From an uncultured Porphyromonadaceae bacterium (GTDB lineage: Bacteria; Bacteroidota; Bacteroidia; Bacteroidales; Muribaculaceae), in NCBI GenBank assembly GCA_902495075.1, contig CABUVO010000015.1:33357-97356 (forward strand): a stretch of DNA of 64,000 bases, in the 5' to 3' direction. Numbering within the stretch: position 1 is the stretch's first letter; every line of letters starts with the position of its first letter. Under the pieces are notes generated by a model that had not been told where the DNA came from, searched no databases, and was given only the letters and a program-made list of their open reading frames with translations. Made by a program: the position numbers and the translations under genes. This document shows, in pieces, positions 1 to 8,431 of the stretch.

Positions 1-656
1 TCAGTTTCCGTCAGACCTGGGCATTTATAGCCGGAAAGGCATTGACCGACGGTGTGTGGTGGTTCCTTCTGTTTTGGGCACCGGCATATTTCTCCGATCA
101 GTTCGGCTTTGCAAGTTACACTCCAATGGGACAGGCATTGATCTTCACATTGTATTTCATTGTCACTGTGCTTTCCATTATGGGTGGTTATCTTCCCAAG
201 ATTTTTGTGGAAAACAGAGGAATGAATCCCTATGCCGGACGAATGCGTGCGATGTTGATATTTGCATTTGTGCCCATTCTTGCATTGTTCGCACAGCCGT
301 TGGGAGTATATTCGGCATGGTGGCCTGCAGTAATCATCGGTCTTGCAGGCGCGGCACATCAGGCTTGGAGTGCGAACTTGTATTCAACTATCGGCGACAT
401 GTTCCCGACATCTACTGTTGGCACAATCGTCGGTATCGGCACAATGGCAGGAGGTGTGAGCTCCTATATCATTAACCAAGGTTCGGGTATTCTTTTCGAT
501 TATGCTGCTAATCAGGGCGAAGCTTTCTCATTTATGGGATTCCATGGCAAACCGGCAGGATATATGATAGTGTTCAGCGTTTGTGCGATTTCTTATCTCT
601 TGGCATGGGTAGTGATGAAGACGTTGGTGCCGCGATATAAGAAAATTGAGATCTGA
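1..656 (+). CDS. MFS transporter, hexuronate/ACS type (3' part)
   Basis: The reading frame is open from the first base, so the window starts inside this gene; the codon at 42 is not a real start. About 217 residues remain. The visible part begins in a helix with a TWAF..GK.LTD..WWF..FW pattern, which is common in hexuronate (ExuT-like) and other anion:cation symporter carriers of the major facilitator superfamily. Several hydrophobic helices follow, ending in a basic tail (VPRYKKIEI). It would sit in the inner membrane and probably imports an organic anion such as a hexuronate, but the substrate is inferred from family likeness only. No terminator is obvious after the stop. Confidence 0.8.
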   Translation, partial: SFRQTWAFIAGKALTDGVWWFLLFWAPAYFSDQFGFASYTPMGQALIFTLYFIVTVLSIMGGYLPKIFVENRGMNPYAGRMRAMLIFAFVPILALFAQPLGVYSAWWPAVIIGLAGAAHQAWSANLYSTIGDMFPTSTVGTIVGIGTMAGGVSSYIINQGSGILFDYAANQGEAFSFMGFHGKPAGYMIVFSVCAISYLLAWVVMKTLVPRYKKIEI

Positions 657-745
657 TAGATGACATCAGTTTCTAAGTATTGACGGAAAAATAAAGAAAA
701 ATTAAAAATTTTGAATGAATTTCTCAAATATACTGAATATTTTGT

Positions 746-753
746 TATCTTTG
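746..753 (+). promoter_or_regulatory. Candidate -7 box upstream of the DJ-1 gene
   Basis: TATCTTTG matches the Bacteroidota -7 consensus TAnnTTTG and lies about 45 bp before the next start codon. I see no clear TTG at the expected -33 spacing. The rest of the 657-798 gap is A/T-rich and shows nothing else. Confidence 0.45.
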
Positions 754-798
754 TGGTGAGATAAACACACTGACACTAATGAAATAAAATTTTGAGCT

Positions 799-1389
799 AT
801 GAGAGAATCTTATGTATTTCTTGCCGATGGTTTTGAAGAGGTCGAGGCATTAACCCCGGTGGATGTTCTTCGTCGGGCTGAGATGCCGGTGAAGACAGTT
901 TCGATCTCCTCATCGCTCCAGGTAACCGGAGCCCACGGCGTAACTATTACTGCAGACCTAATTTTCAACAATGCGCTTTTTAAAGATGCCGCCTGGCTGA
1001 TTCTACCTGGAGGAATGCCCGGAGCCACGAATCTGTATGATTTCGATCCGTTGCACGGCTTGCTTAAGAATCAATTTGAATCTAAGAGCGGGAAGATTGC
1101 CGCAATTTGCGCGTCGCCGGCAGTGGTGCTCGGTCAGATGGGTCTTTTGAAAGGACGGGAAGCGACATGTTATCCCGGTTTTGAAAAAATGATGACCGGA
1201 GCAATTCATTCAGAGAAGAGGGTCGTGACCGATGACAAATTTGTGCTTGGCGCAGGACCTGCGCTTGCTCTGAAATGGTCATTGGCTATTGTAGAGGCGC
1301 AACTTGGACGTGAGAAAGCTGATAATGTTGCCGCAGGGATGCTTCTATATAATAGGAACCGTGCAGACGTTGACAATTATTTTGGTTGA
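799..1389 (+). CDS. DJ-1/PfpI family protein (YajL-like)
   Basis: This 196-residue protein has the length and pattern of the DJ-1/ThiJ/YajL group. It has the early FADGFEE-type stretch (here LADGFEEVEA, near residues 8-17, with a conserved Glu) and a nucleophile-elbow cysteine in AAICASP (near residue 104). The family includes chaperone-like and glyoxalase/deglycase proteins of the cytoplasm, often linked to oxidative or carbonyl stress; which activity applies here is not decidable. The start follows a candidate promoter, and the YigZ gene follows 37 bp downstream, probably on the same transcript. Confidence 0.9.
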   Translation: MRESYVFLADGFEEVEALTPVDVLRRAEMPVKTVSISSSLQVTGAHGVTITADLIFNNALFKDAAWLILPGGMPGATNLYDFDPLHGLLKNQFESKSGKIAAICASPAVVLGQMGLLKGREATCYPGFEKMMTGAIHSEKRVVTDDKFVLGAGPALALKWSLAIVEAQLGREKADNVAAGMLLYNRNRADVDNYFG

Positions 1390-1426
1390 AAATTCAGCGC
1401 ATATTATATTAGTATAATTACTCAAG

Positions 1427-2026
1427 ATGTCTGACATCTACTACACGATAAAAGGAGCCGGTGAATCTCAATATAAGGAGAAGATGAGCCGGTTCCTTTC
1501 ATTTGCCATCCCGGTGGCGGATGCCGAAGAAGCCAAGGTTGAAGTGAAGCGCTTCCAAAACAGGTTTCATGATGCCCGTCATGTCTGTTGGGCGTATATG
1601 ATAGGTCCTGATCGTAAGGAATGGCAGTTGAACGACAATGGAGAACCTTCGGGCACAGCCGGCAAACCGATATTAGGTCAGATCAACAGTTTTGAGCTGA
1701 CGAATGTACTCGTGATTGTCGTCAGGTATTTCGGAGGAATCAAACTTGGCACATCAGGGCTGATCGCAGCCTATAGGGAAGCAGCCCGACTTGCTCTTGA
1801 AGAAGCCGGCAAGATGGAATTGCGCAAGATGGTAAGACTTAAAATTGTATTTCCATATGTCGGGGCGGAGGGAGTGATGCGTCTTGTAAAAGGGAATGAT
1901 ATAAATATTCTTGAACGCACGTTTGATAATACCTGCGGCATGACGATGGAATTTCCGGAGAGCATGAATGACGAGATTACAGGGAAACTCTTGAAGATTG
2001 ACGGTGTATCTATAATTGAGGAATAA
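1427..2026 (+). CDS. YigZ/IMPACT family protein (UPF0029)
   Basis: The 199-residue protein carries the UPF0029/IMPACT N-terminal domain. Hallmarks are the H-A-R-H-V-C-W-A-Y stretch (near residues 50-60), DNGEPSGTAGKPIL (near 70-85) and VVRYFGGIKLGTSGL (near 98-113), followed by a smaller C-terminal ferredoxin-like domain. In E. coli the homologue is YigZ; eukaryotic IMPACT acts in translational control through GCN1. The bacterial function is poorly defined. It is probably co-transcribed with the DJ-1 gene. The 195 bp after it are A/T-rich and hold the promoter region for HU, with no convincing consensus box. Confidence 0.9.
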   Translation: MSDIYYTIKGAGESQYKEKMSRFLSFAIPVADAEEAKVEVKRFQNRFHDARHVCWAYMIGPDRKEWQLNDNGEPSGTAGKPILGQINSFELTNVLVIVVRYFGGIKLGTSGLIAAYREAARLALEEAGKMELRKMVRLKIVFPYVGAEGVMRLVKGNDINILERTFDNTCGMTMEFPESMNDEITGKLLKIDGVSIIEE

Positions 2027-2221
2027 AGACTCAAAATCTACTAAAAAATGAGTCATTACAGCCCAATTTTAATAAAAATCGTGCAAAATCATAAGAAAAT
2101 CACTCTGAGATATATAAGGTTTCAAAAAAAATTACGATATTTGCATTGCCAAATTTGCTTAGGCATATTTGGAACACCAAGAATATACGAAAAAAGTGTA
2201 TAAAGATAAAATATCAAAACA

Positions 2222-2494
2222 ATGACAAAGGCAGATATTGTAAACGAGATCTCTCGCAGCACAGGTCTTGAGAAGGCAGCTGTGCTTGCAACAGTTGAGA
2301 AATTCATGGAAGTTGTTAAGGATTCCATGGCAAATGGTAATAACGTTTATCTCCGTGGCTTCGGTAGCTTTATTATCAAGGAGCGCAAAGAGAAAACAGC
2401 CCGCAATATTTCTCGCAACACAACAATCAAAATTCCGGCACACAAGGTTCCGGCATTCAAGCCCTCTAAAGTATTCCTTGAGGACGTTAAATAA
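2222..2494 (+). CDS. HU family DNA-binding protein
   Basis: This 90-residue nucleoid protein shows the HU/IHF pattern throughout: a helical N-terminus starting MTKADIVNEIS, then GFGSF (near residues 46-50), the DNA-inserting arm with basic residues around RNISRNT, and the C-terminal PAHKVPAFKPSK signature. It bends and compacts DNA in the nucleoid. It precedes the tiny basic protein gene by 57 bp, and the two, followed by RNase G, resemble a growth-linked cluster. The upstream 195-bp gap suggests its own promoter. Confidence 0.95.
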   Translation: MTKADIVNEISRSTGLEKAAVLATVEKFMEVVKDSMANGNNVYLRGFGSFIIKERKEKTARNISRNTTIKIPAHKVPAFKPSKVFLEDVK

Positions 2495-2551
2495 TCTTTT
2501 TGAAGAGATTCAAAAGAATTAATTAAAGTATAATTATTAACATTAATAATC

Positions 2552-2641
2552 ATGCCAAGCGGAAAAAAGAGAAAAGGTCATAAAATGGCCACTCACAAGC
2601 GCAAAAAAAGACTGAGAAAGAATCGTCATAAGAAGAAATAA
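2552..2641 (+). CDS. Tiny basic protein, COX24/AURKAIP1-like (29 aa)
   Basis: An ATG preceded by an A/T-rich stretch opens a 29-residue frame ending TAA. More than half the residues are Lys or Arg; it begins MPSGKKRKGHK, continues MATHKRKKRLRKN and ends RHKKK. I recognise this as the very short conserved Bacteroidota protein annotated as AURKAIP1/COX24 domain-containing. The mitochondrial relative (mS38) and mycobacterial bS22 are ribosomal subunit proteins, so a ribosome-associated role is likely, but that is inference. It lies between HU and RNase G. Confidence 0.88.
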   Translation: MPSGKKRKGHKMATHKRKKRLRKNRHKKK

Positions 2642-2664
2642 TCGCGGTCTTTGCGACTCGATTG

Positions 2665-2739
2665 TTCTATGCGCATAGAAATAGAATAATAAATAAGGAC
2701 AAACCTGCCGCGACCACCATGGTCATGGTGAGTTTGTCC
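2665..2739 (+). promoter_or_regulatory. Structured leader before RNase G gene
   Basis: Two inverted repeats lie between the tiny basic protein gene and the RNase G gene. TTCTATGC/GCATAGAA (2665-2680) is a perfect 16-bp palindrome. GGACAAAC (2697-2704) pairs exactly with GTTTGTCC (2732-2739), enclosing an inner CACCAT/ATGGTG hairpin (2715-2730). The second could be a terminator for the upstream genes (T-rich CTTATCTTTT follows) or a 5' UTR fold. E. coli RNase E controls its own message through its 5' UTR, so autoregulation is possible but unproven. Confidence 0.5.
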
Positions 2740-2791
2740 TCTTATCTTTTAACAGCACGTTCTTGAGAAAGGGCGTAGTAGTATTAACCGA

Positions 2792-4417
2792 ATGAAAAGC
2801 GAATTAGTAGTAGACGTACAGCAGGAAGAGGTGTCAATAGCCTTGCTTGAAGACTCGCGTCTTGTGTCGCTGCAGAAGGAGAGCCGCAATATCGCTTATG
2901 CGGTGGGCGATCTTTACCTTGCTAAAGTGAAAAAGATAATGCCGGGTCTTAACGCCGCCTTCCTTGATGTTGGCTATGAGAAAGATGCTTTTCTTCATTA
3001 TCTCGATCTGGGTCCCCAATTCAGCACATACGGCAAGTTCATCGCAGAGGCGATGGCTGACAAGAAAAAGGTGCCCAATATTTCAAAATTCAAACTTGAG
3101 CCGGATATTTCCAAGCAGGGAACCATCAGTGATGTTGTCACTCCCGGAGAGCAGTTGCTCGTGCAAATCGCCAAAGAACCCATTTCATCGAAAGGTCCGC
3201 GTCTGACGACGGAAATATCCTTCACCGGCAGATTCATGGTGCTGATGCCTTTTGGCGACAAGATTTCAATTTCTCAGAAAATCAAGTCAACAGAAGAGAA
3301 GATCAGGCTGCGTCAGCTTATGAGCAGCATCAAGCCGAAAGGATTCAGTGTAATAGTGCGCACATCGGCGGAAAACAAGCGTGTTGCCGAACTTAACCAT
3401 GAAATGCGCACTTTGGTGAAATGCTGGGAAGATTCAATTGCAAAAATGCAGCGTAGCCAGTCTCCTGCATTGATTTATGAGGAAGATTCACGCATGGTCA
3501 GCGTGATCAGGGATATCTTCAGTCCGAATTTTGAAAATATTTACGTAAATGAAGCAGAGGCGTTCACTCAGATTCAGAATTATGTGTCGTTGATAGCACC
3601 GGAGAATAAGGATATCGTAAAGTTATATGCACGTGATACTCCTATTTTCGATCATTTCAACATCACACGCCAAATCAAAAGCAGTTTTGGCAAAACAGTA
3701 TCATTCAAGAGTGGTGCATACATCATTATCGAGCATACGGAAGCGCTCCATGTTGTGGATGTGAACTCAGGTAACCGAAGCAAAGCATCGTCCGATCAGG
3801 AATCGAATGCACTTGATGTTAACCTTAAGGCGGCAGATGAGATCGCACGTCAGTTGCGACTTCGCGATATGGGTGGTATCATAGTGATCGATTTTATCGA
3901 TATGAGCAAGCAGGAACACCGGCAGGCATTGTACGACCACATGCGCGAGGTTATGGCAAACGATAGGGCGCGTCATAACATTTTACCTTTGAGTAAATTC
4001 GGGTTGATGCAAATCACACGGCAGCGTGTTCGTCCGGCACTCGACATCACAACAAGTGAAACATGCCCTTCATGTTTTGGTAAAGGAGAGGTTCAGGCTT
4101 CGATACTGTTTACCGACAAGCTTGAAGAAAAAATCGAATATCTTGTTGATCATCTCAAGGTAAAGAAATTCAAACTGTATGTGCATCCATATGTAGAAGC
4201 CTACATAAAGAAAGGGATGTTCTCCCTCCATAGCAAATGGAAGTTGCGTTTCGGGCGCGGAGTAAAGGTGATTCCCGACGAATCGCTTGCCTATCTTGAA
4301 TATAGAGTGGTAGATGCATCCGGCAAAGAGATTGATCTCAAAGAAGAAAGCGATATGAGCTCAAGTCAGAGCAAGAATCGCGTAAGACTCAAAAACCGAG
4401 ATAAAGAAGAGAATTAA
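2792..4417 (+). CDS. rng: Ribonuclease G/E family endoribonuclease
   Basis: The 541-residue protein matches the Rne/Rng catalytic core. It has an N-terminal S1-like RNA-binding region (about residues 35-125, with LNAAFLDVGYEKDAFLH), a DNase I-like region with metal-binding aspartates in HVVDVNSGN and GGIIVIDFIDM, and the CPSCFGKG half of a zinc link that joins subunits (near residue 425). There is no long disordered C-terminal scaffold as in E. coli RNase E, so it is RNase G-like. It processes rRNA and degrades mRNA in the cytoplasm. The ATG start is the first in frame and follows the structured leader. A strong terminator follows. Confidence 0.93.
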   Translation: MKSELVVDVQQEEVSIALLEDSRLVSLQKESRNIAYAVGDLYLAKVKKIMPGLNAAFLDVGYEKDAFLHYLDLGPQFSTYGKFIAEAMADKKKVPNISKFKLEPDISKQGTISDVVTPGEQLLVQIAKEPISSKGPRLTTEISFTGRFMVLMPFGDKISISQKIKSTEEKIRLRQLMSSIKPKGFSVIVRTSAENKRVAELNHEMRTLVKCWEDSIAKMQRSQSPALIYEEDSRMVSVIRDIFSPNFENIYVNEAEAFTQIQNYVSLIAPENKDIVKLYARDTPIFDHFNITRQIKSSFGKTVSFKSGAYIIIEHTEALHVVDVNSGNRSKASSDQESNALDVNLKAADEIARQLRLRDMGGIIVIDFIDMSKQEHRQALYDHMREVMANDRARHNILPLSKFGLMQITRQRVRPALDITTSETCPSCFGKGEVQASILFTDKLEEKIEYLVDHLKVKKFKLYVHPYVEAYIKKGMFSLHSKWKLRFGRGVKVIPDESLAYLEYRVVDASGKEIDLKEESDMSSSQSKNRVRLKNRDKEEN

Positions 4418-4453
4418 TTCTTATAGCTTCTCCTCCATATCGGAGAATTTAAT

Positions 4454-4481
4454 AAAAGTCCGCACAAAAGTGCGGACTTTT
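4454..4481. terminator. Bidirectional terminator between rng and folC
   Basis: AAAAGTCCGCAC (4454-4465) and GTGCGGACTTTT (4470-4481) form a perfect 12-bp stem with an AAAA loop. A runs on one side and T runs on the other let it act for both convergent genes. Confidence 0.92.
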
Positions 4482-4514
4482 AATGTCTTCCAATTATTTA
4501 ATGTAATCTGTGAC

Positions 4515-5834
4515 TTATTTAAGGTAATCTGCAACAACGAACGTTGAACCGCCAATATAAATTACGTCGGAGGGTGCGGCGCAATTGGTAGCGGCAGCCG
4601 CGGCTTCTTTGACCGATTCAAATTTGCTGGCAATCGTGATGCCGTTTGCTTCGCATTTATCTGCGAGGATATCGACCGGCATTGCGCGGGGAATTGCAGC
4701 TTGAGTAATATAATACACTGCGTCTTTGGGGAAGAGGGGGAGGATATGATCCACATCTTTGTCGGAAACAAAGCCGATGATCATAAATAGTTTTGCATCC
4801 GGTGTCTTTTCGTGTCTTTTCTGCATAATCTCATTCAACTGATGGAGATTATATCTCAATCCCGCTTCATTGTGACCGGTATCGCAAATTGTAAGGGGGG
4901 AGGATGACATTCGCATCCAGCGCCCCATAAGTCCTGTGTTTTCAACAACCTTCTCTATCCCATCGCACGTTTTCTCTTTATTCAGCTCGATTCCGACATC
5001 AGGAAGGATATTTAGGATGTTCAGGAGCGTGTTGATATTTTTCTTCTGGTATTCCCCGGCAAGAGGGAGATGGAAGTCGCCAGTAAGAGGAGAAGAACAT
5101 CGCCATCCCCATTCGTCATCCTGAGTAAACGAGGTGAGGAGGGGAGTGTTGTAAGCCTCCTTCAGTGTCACGCCTGTTGCTACCGCATGGTTGCGGAAAA
5201 CTGTCTCCGTTTCCTTTGTGGCTTCCCCGATGACGGTTGTTACTCCCGGTTTCATTATTCCAGCTTTCTCCTCTGCAATTTTTGCGAGAGTGTCTCCAAG
5301 GAACTGGGTGTGATCAAAGGAAATGTTTGTGACGGCAGAGGCTATGGGAGTGATAATGTTTGTTGAATCCAGACGTCCTCCCATTCCGACTTCGATCACG
5401 GCTATATCCACATTCTCTGATGCGAACCAGTCGAAAGCCATAGTCATGGTAAGTTCAAAGAAAGATGGATTGATGTCGTTGTTAGATTCGTGCCAACGTC
5501 TGGTGAAATCTATCACCTTCTCCTTTGGAATCATTTCCCCGTTAATTCTGATGCGCTCCCTGAAGTCGACAAGGTGTGGGGAGGTATACAGTGCTGTTTT
5601 GTAGCCGTGAGACTGCAAAACGGAAGCAAGCATATGAGATGTGCTTCCTTTGCCGTTTGTACCGGCTATATGTATTGAACGGAACTTGCGGTGTGGATTG
5701 CCGAAGAGATTGTCAAGAGCGATCGTGCGGTCGAGCCCCGGTTTATAGGCAGCCGCTCCCACACGTGAAAACATCGGGAGCTGGGAATATAGAAATTCGA
5801 GTGATTCTTCGTATTGTTTATCAATATTTTCCAT
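4515..5834 (-). CDS. folC: Folylpolyglutamate synthase / dihydrofolate synthase
   Basis: The 439-residue Mur-ligase-type enzyme has the ATP-binding loop in AGTNGKGST (near residues 55-64), the VIEVGMGGRLDSTN motif (near 145-158) and the NISFDHTQFLGDT stretch typical of FolC. It adds glutamate to dihydropteroate and/or tetrahydrofolate in the cytoplasm. I take the ATG at 5834 (MENIDKQ) over a TTG four codons upstream. The chromate transporter gene upstream ends about 40 bp away, so they may share a transcript. It converges on rng through a shared terminator. Confidence 0.93.
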   Translation of the reverse strand: MENIDKQYEESLEFLYSQLPMFSRVGAAAYKPGLDRTIALDNLFGNPHRKFRSIHIAGTNGKGSTSHMLASVLQSHGYKTALYTSPHLVDFRERIRINGEMIPKEKVIDFTRRWHESNNDINPSFFELTMTMAFDWFASENVDIAVIEVGMGGRLDSTNIITPIASAVTNISFDHTQFLGDTLAKIAEEKAGIMKPGVTTVIGEATKETETVFRNHAVATGVTLKEAYNTPLLTSFTQDDEWGWRCSSPLTGDFHLPLAGEYQKKNINTLLNILNILPDVGIELNKEKTCDGIEKVVENTGLMGRWMRMSSSPLTICDTGHNEAGLRYNLHQLNEIMQKRHEKTPDAKLFMIIGFVSDKDVDHILPLFPKDAVYYITQAAIPRAMPVDILADKCEANGITIASKFESVKEAAAAATNCAAPSDVIYIGGSTFVVADYLK

Positions 5835-5875
5835 AATCAAAACCAATAATTGCGATGACTAATAAGCTTCCATGA

Positions 5876-6481
5876 TCAATAATATAGAATGAATCCAGCA
5901 ACTCCGGCAAGTATAATTATGAGTATCGGATGTATCTTAATAGATTTTTTCTTTAGTTTAATCGGAAAATATGCTAGACAGAAGGCAATAGCGCATATCG
6001 TGATATTTTGCCACATTTCCCGGGATATTCCGTTTGGATTGAAATTGGCGGCATTCATAAGCATGATGGCGGCTGAGGCAATAAGTCCGACAACGACGGG
6101 TCGCAAGCCTGAGAAAACAGCCTTGACGGCTCCGCTTTCATTGTGCCTGCGAATGAAATGTGCGCTATAGAGCACAAGGAAGAAACTCGGCACGGTTACT
6201 GCCAGCGTTGCAAGAACTGAGCCTAAAAGACCCCATCCGATTCCATGAAGCGCGGGGTCAACACTCGCCGGTGCCACATACCCGATATAGGTTGCCGAGT
6301 TTATTCCGATGGGACCGGGAGTCATCTGCGAGATTGCAACGATATCGGTAAACATTGTTTCCGAGATCCAGCCTGGTTCGACAACGGCTTTTTCTACGAG
6401 GGAAAGCATTGCATAGCCTCCACCGAATCCGAAGATGCCGATCTTGAGGTATGCCCATATGAGTTTTAGGTAGATTTGCAT
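5876..6481 (-). CDS. Chromate transporter half, subunit B
   Basis: The 201-residue membrane protein is one single-domain half of the CHR (ChrA) transporter family. It shows the family's GIFGFGGGYAM motif near residue 17, the SQMTPGPIGINSATY segment near residues 51-65, and about five to six hydrophobic helices. The neighbouring gene encodes the other half, so together they equal one two-domain ChrA and probably work as a heterodimer. Substrate is uncertain; CHR proteins are linked to chromate efflux, but gut members often lack proven function. ATG start at 6481 is followed by a clean hydrophobic start. Confidence 0.88.
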   Translation of the reverse strand: MQIYLKLIWAYLKIGIFGFGGGYAMLSLVEKAVVEPGWISETMFTDIVAISQMTPGPIGINSATYIGYVAPASVDPALHGIGWGLLGSVLATLAVTVPSFFLVLYSAHFIRRHNESGAVKAVFSGLRPVVVGLIASAAIMLMNAANFNPNGISREMWQNITICAIAFCLAYFPIKLKKKSIKIHPILIIILAGVAGFILYY

Positions 6482-6482
6482 G

Positions 6483-6546
6483 TTTATATGGGGGTTAATG
6501 GGGATGAATGGGATGGTATGGGTGAGATGGGATGATGGGAATGGGG
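6483..6546. repeat. G-rich degenerate tract between transporter halves
   Basis: The plus strand carries at least seven runs of three to five G separated by 4-8 bases, built from repeating ATGGGGAT/GATGGGA-like units. It separates the two chromate transporter halves. A similar tract lies at 41134-41175. It has the run spacing needed for a G-quadruplex on the template strand; this is untested. Confidence 0.6.
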
Positions 6547-6551
6547 GACTG

Positions 6552-7157
6552 TTACGAACGGGATCGGCGGGGAAACCACCAGAAGAGGAAGCCGCCGAGC
6601 GCTCCGAGGATGATGTAAAGAATCGGGTTTGAGATGAAACCTTGATCTATTGATATCATGAATGCAACAAGCAGGGGAATCCAAACTGTTTTCCATCCAA
6701 TCTTGGCAGCCTTGGCTGAAGTGAGCACAGGAGCAATGATTAGGGCAACCACAGCCGGACGTATTCCCATAAAAATAGATGAGATCACGCGGTTGTTCTT
6801 GATCATGTCGGGAGTGAGGAATATGGCTATAGCCAAAATAATAAGGAAAGAGGGTAAGATGGTGCCGAGAGATGCTATGATGCTTCCGCGTGTGCCACGC
6901 AATTTGTCGCCTATTGCTGTGGCTATATTCACGGCAAGAATGCCAGGGAGACTTTGTGCGATTGCTAAAAGATCAAGAAAATCATCCTTTTCAATCCAGT
7001 GGTATTTGTCTACTATCTCTCGTTCTATAATGGAGATCATTGCCCATCCTCCTCCGAATGTGAATGCTCCGATCTTAAAAAATGAAGCGAACAGACGCCA
7101 AAGCGGCGTTTTCATTTCAACAACAGCGTCAGGAATATTTTTCTGATTATTATCCAT
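6552..7157 (-). CDS. Chromate transporter half, subunit A
   Basis: With the ATG at 7157 (MDNNQKN) this protein is 201 residues long, the same as its partner. The alternative ATG at 7181 lies inside a hairpin and is less likely. The CHR-family motif appears as GAFTFGGGWAM (near residues 29-39), with AQSLPGILAVNIAT near residues 66-80 in place of the partner's TPGPIG segment. Several hydrophobic helices follow. It is an inner-membrane transporter subunit whose ion is not known. The cyd operon lies directly upstream on the same strand, separated by a hairpin and a candidate promoter. Confidence 0.88.
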   Translation of the reverse strand: MDNNQKNIPDAVVEMKTPLWRLFASFFKIGAFTFGGGWAMISIIEREIVDKYHWIEKDDFLDLLAIAQSLPGILAVNIATAIGDKLRGTRGSIIASLGTILPSFLIILAIAIFLTPDMIKNNRVISSIFMGIRPAVVALIIAPVLTSAKAAKIGWKTVWIPLLVAFMISIDQGFISNPILYIILGALGGFLFWWFPRRSRS

Positions 7158-7163
7158 AAATAA

Positions 7164-7195
7164 GCAGCGCGATTTCTTCAATGAAATCGCGCTGC
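7164..7195 (-). terminator. Hairpin downstream of cydB
   Basis: GCAGCGCGATTTC (7164-7176) and its exact complement (7183-7195) make a 13-bp stem with a 6-base loop. On the minus strand it is followed by TTATTTAT, so it can end the cyd transcript. It sits just before the start codon at 7157 and could also fold at the 5' end of that message. Confidence 0.75.
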
Positions 7196-7225
7196 AAAGT
7201 TAATCAATTATCGAAGTATAATCAA
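7195..7225 (-). promoter_or_regulatory. Candidate promoter for chromate transporter pair
   Basis: On the minus strand TTG (7225-7223), a 20-bp spacer and TAACTTTG (7202-7195) fit the Bacteroidota sigma consensus. The -7 box abuts the terminator hairpin, so initiation would occur within the hairpin. Confidence 0.55.
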
Positions 7226-7232
7226 GATTAAA

Positions 7233-8384
7233 TCAATATTTATGGTCGGTGGATTCGAGTGATTCCGGTGTCAGTTTCTTTTTGTCCATACAATGCCATA
7301 CGTAAACAATATATGCGAGCACGAAAGGTATGAGAATGGAAACATAGCTCATTGTCCTGAGCGTGAATTCCGAAGAAGAGGCGTTTCGTATGGTGAGTGA
7401 ATCCATTGGATTTAACAATGACGGATAGAACGCAGTGTCGCCATAGCCTGCAACCCAGAAGAGTGAGGCAACTACCAGGAATGTTCCAATTCCTGAAAAC
7501 CAGATTCCTTTTGTGAAATGTTTTGCAAAACATGATTTAAGCCATCCGAAAAGCACAAGCACAACACCAATGAGCAGAGTTGCTCCAGCCCACCACAGGT
7601 TAACATAATTGTGGAAATACTTGAAAGGAGTTTCCTGAACATCAACGGTGCGGATGCCGTCGGAAATTACGGTATAGCCGGTGGTGGTAAGCAGCATTGC
7701 AAGGAACCATAGGAAGAAGACAAGGAAAATTCCTCCATTGATCAGAGCCTTTGCTTTCAATGTCTTGAAAAAAGTGGAGTCATCAGCAATGTTGTTCATC
7801 ATATATAGGCATGCCTGTGTGCGGGCGAGGAAAAGAACTGCAACTCCGAGGATGAGGTTTTTCCAGTTGAAGATGGCTTCGAACCCATGTGTTGGTGCCC
7901 ACTGAGAAATTACAGGAGCCGACCCATTGAGAAGATTGCCACGGTTCACTGTGAATTCACCTCCAAAGAAGAACATAGAGACTGCCACTCCAAGCAGAAC
8001 ACAACCAACACAGCCGTTTATAAAAAGGAATATGTCGTAAGTTTTTGTTCCATAAACATTCCCTTTTTTACGACGGTATTCATAGCTTACCGCCTGCACA
8101 ATGAAACTGAAAAGTATAAGAATCCAGAGCCAGTAAGCTCCTCCGAAGCTTGTGGAATAGAAAAGAGGAAACGAAGCGAAAGCTGCTCCTCCGAAAGTAA
8201 CGAGTGTAGTGAAGGTCAGTTCCCATTTGCTACCCATGGAGTTGACAATCAAGTCGCGGCGTGTTTCTGACCCGGCTGAAAGAATCATCGACTGCCCACC
8301 TTGAACGAAGAGAAGGAACACGAGGATTCCACCCAGTACGGAAACGAGAAGCCACCAGTAATTTTGAAGATATTCGAGTGTCAT
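7233..8384 (-). CDS. cydB: Cytochrome bd quinol oxidase subunit II
   Basis: The 383-residue, multi-helix membrane protein matches CydB. It starts MTLEYLQNYWWLLVSVLGG and has the early VQGGQS region and the NSMGSKWELTFTTLVTFGGAAF stretch typical of Bacteroidota subunit II. With CydA it forms the high-affinity quinol:O2 oxidoreductase of the inner membrane, used by gut anaerobes to respire traces of oxygen. I choose the ATG at 8384 over a TTG at 8393. It follows cydA by 47 bp, a gap containing one copy of a dispersed 25-bp repeat. Confidence 0.94.
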   Translation of the reverse strand: MTLEYLQNYWWLLVSVLGGILVFLLFVQGGQSMILSAGSETRRDLIVNSMGSKWELTFTTLVTFGGAAFASFPLFYSTSFGGAYWLWILILFSFIVQAVSYEYRRKKGNVYGTKTYDIFLFINGCVGCVLLGVAVSMFFFGGEFTVNRGNLLNGSAPVISQWAPTHGFEAIFNWKNLILGVAVLFLARTQACLYMMNNIADDSTFFKTLKAKALINGGIFLVFFLWFLAMLLTTTGYTVISDGIRTVDVQETPFKYFHNYVNLWWAGATLLIGVVLVLFGWLKSCFAKHFTKGIWFSGIGTFLVVASLFWVAGYGDTAFYPSLLNPMDSLTIRNASSSEFTLRTMSYVSILIPFVLAYIVYVWHCMDKKKLTPESLESTDHKY

Positions 8385-8397
8385 CGTTATCAAATTT

Positions 8398-8422
8398 AAT
8401 GTTTAATGTGAAATGTTTAATG
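8398..8422. repeat. Dispersed 25-bp repeat, copy 1
   Basis: The 25 bases contain TTTAATGTGAAATGTTTAAT and are identical to 9993-10017. The repeat lies between cydA and cydB. Related, more degenerate copies occur at 37435-37521, 38446-38521 and 63681-63712. Confidence 0.85.
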
Positions 8423-8431
8423 ATTAATTAA

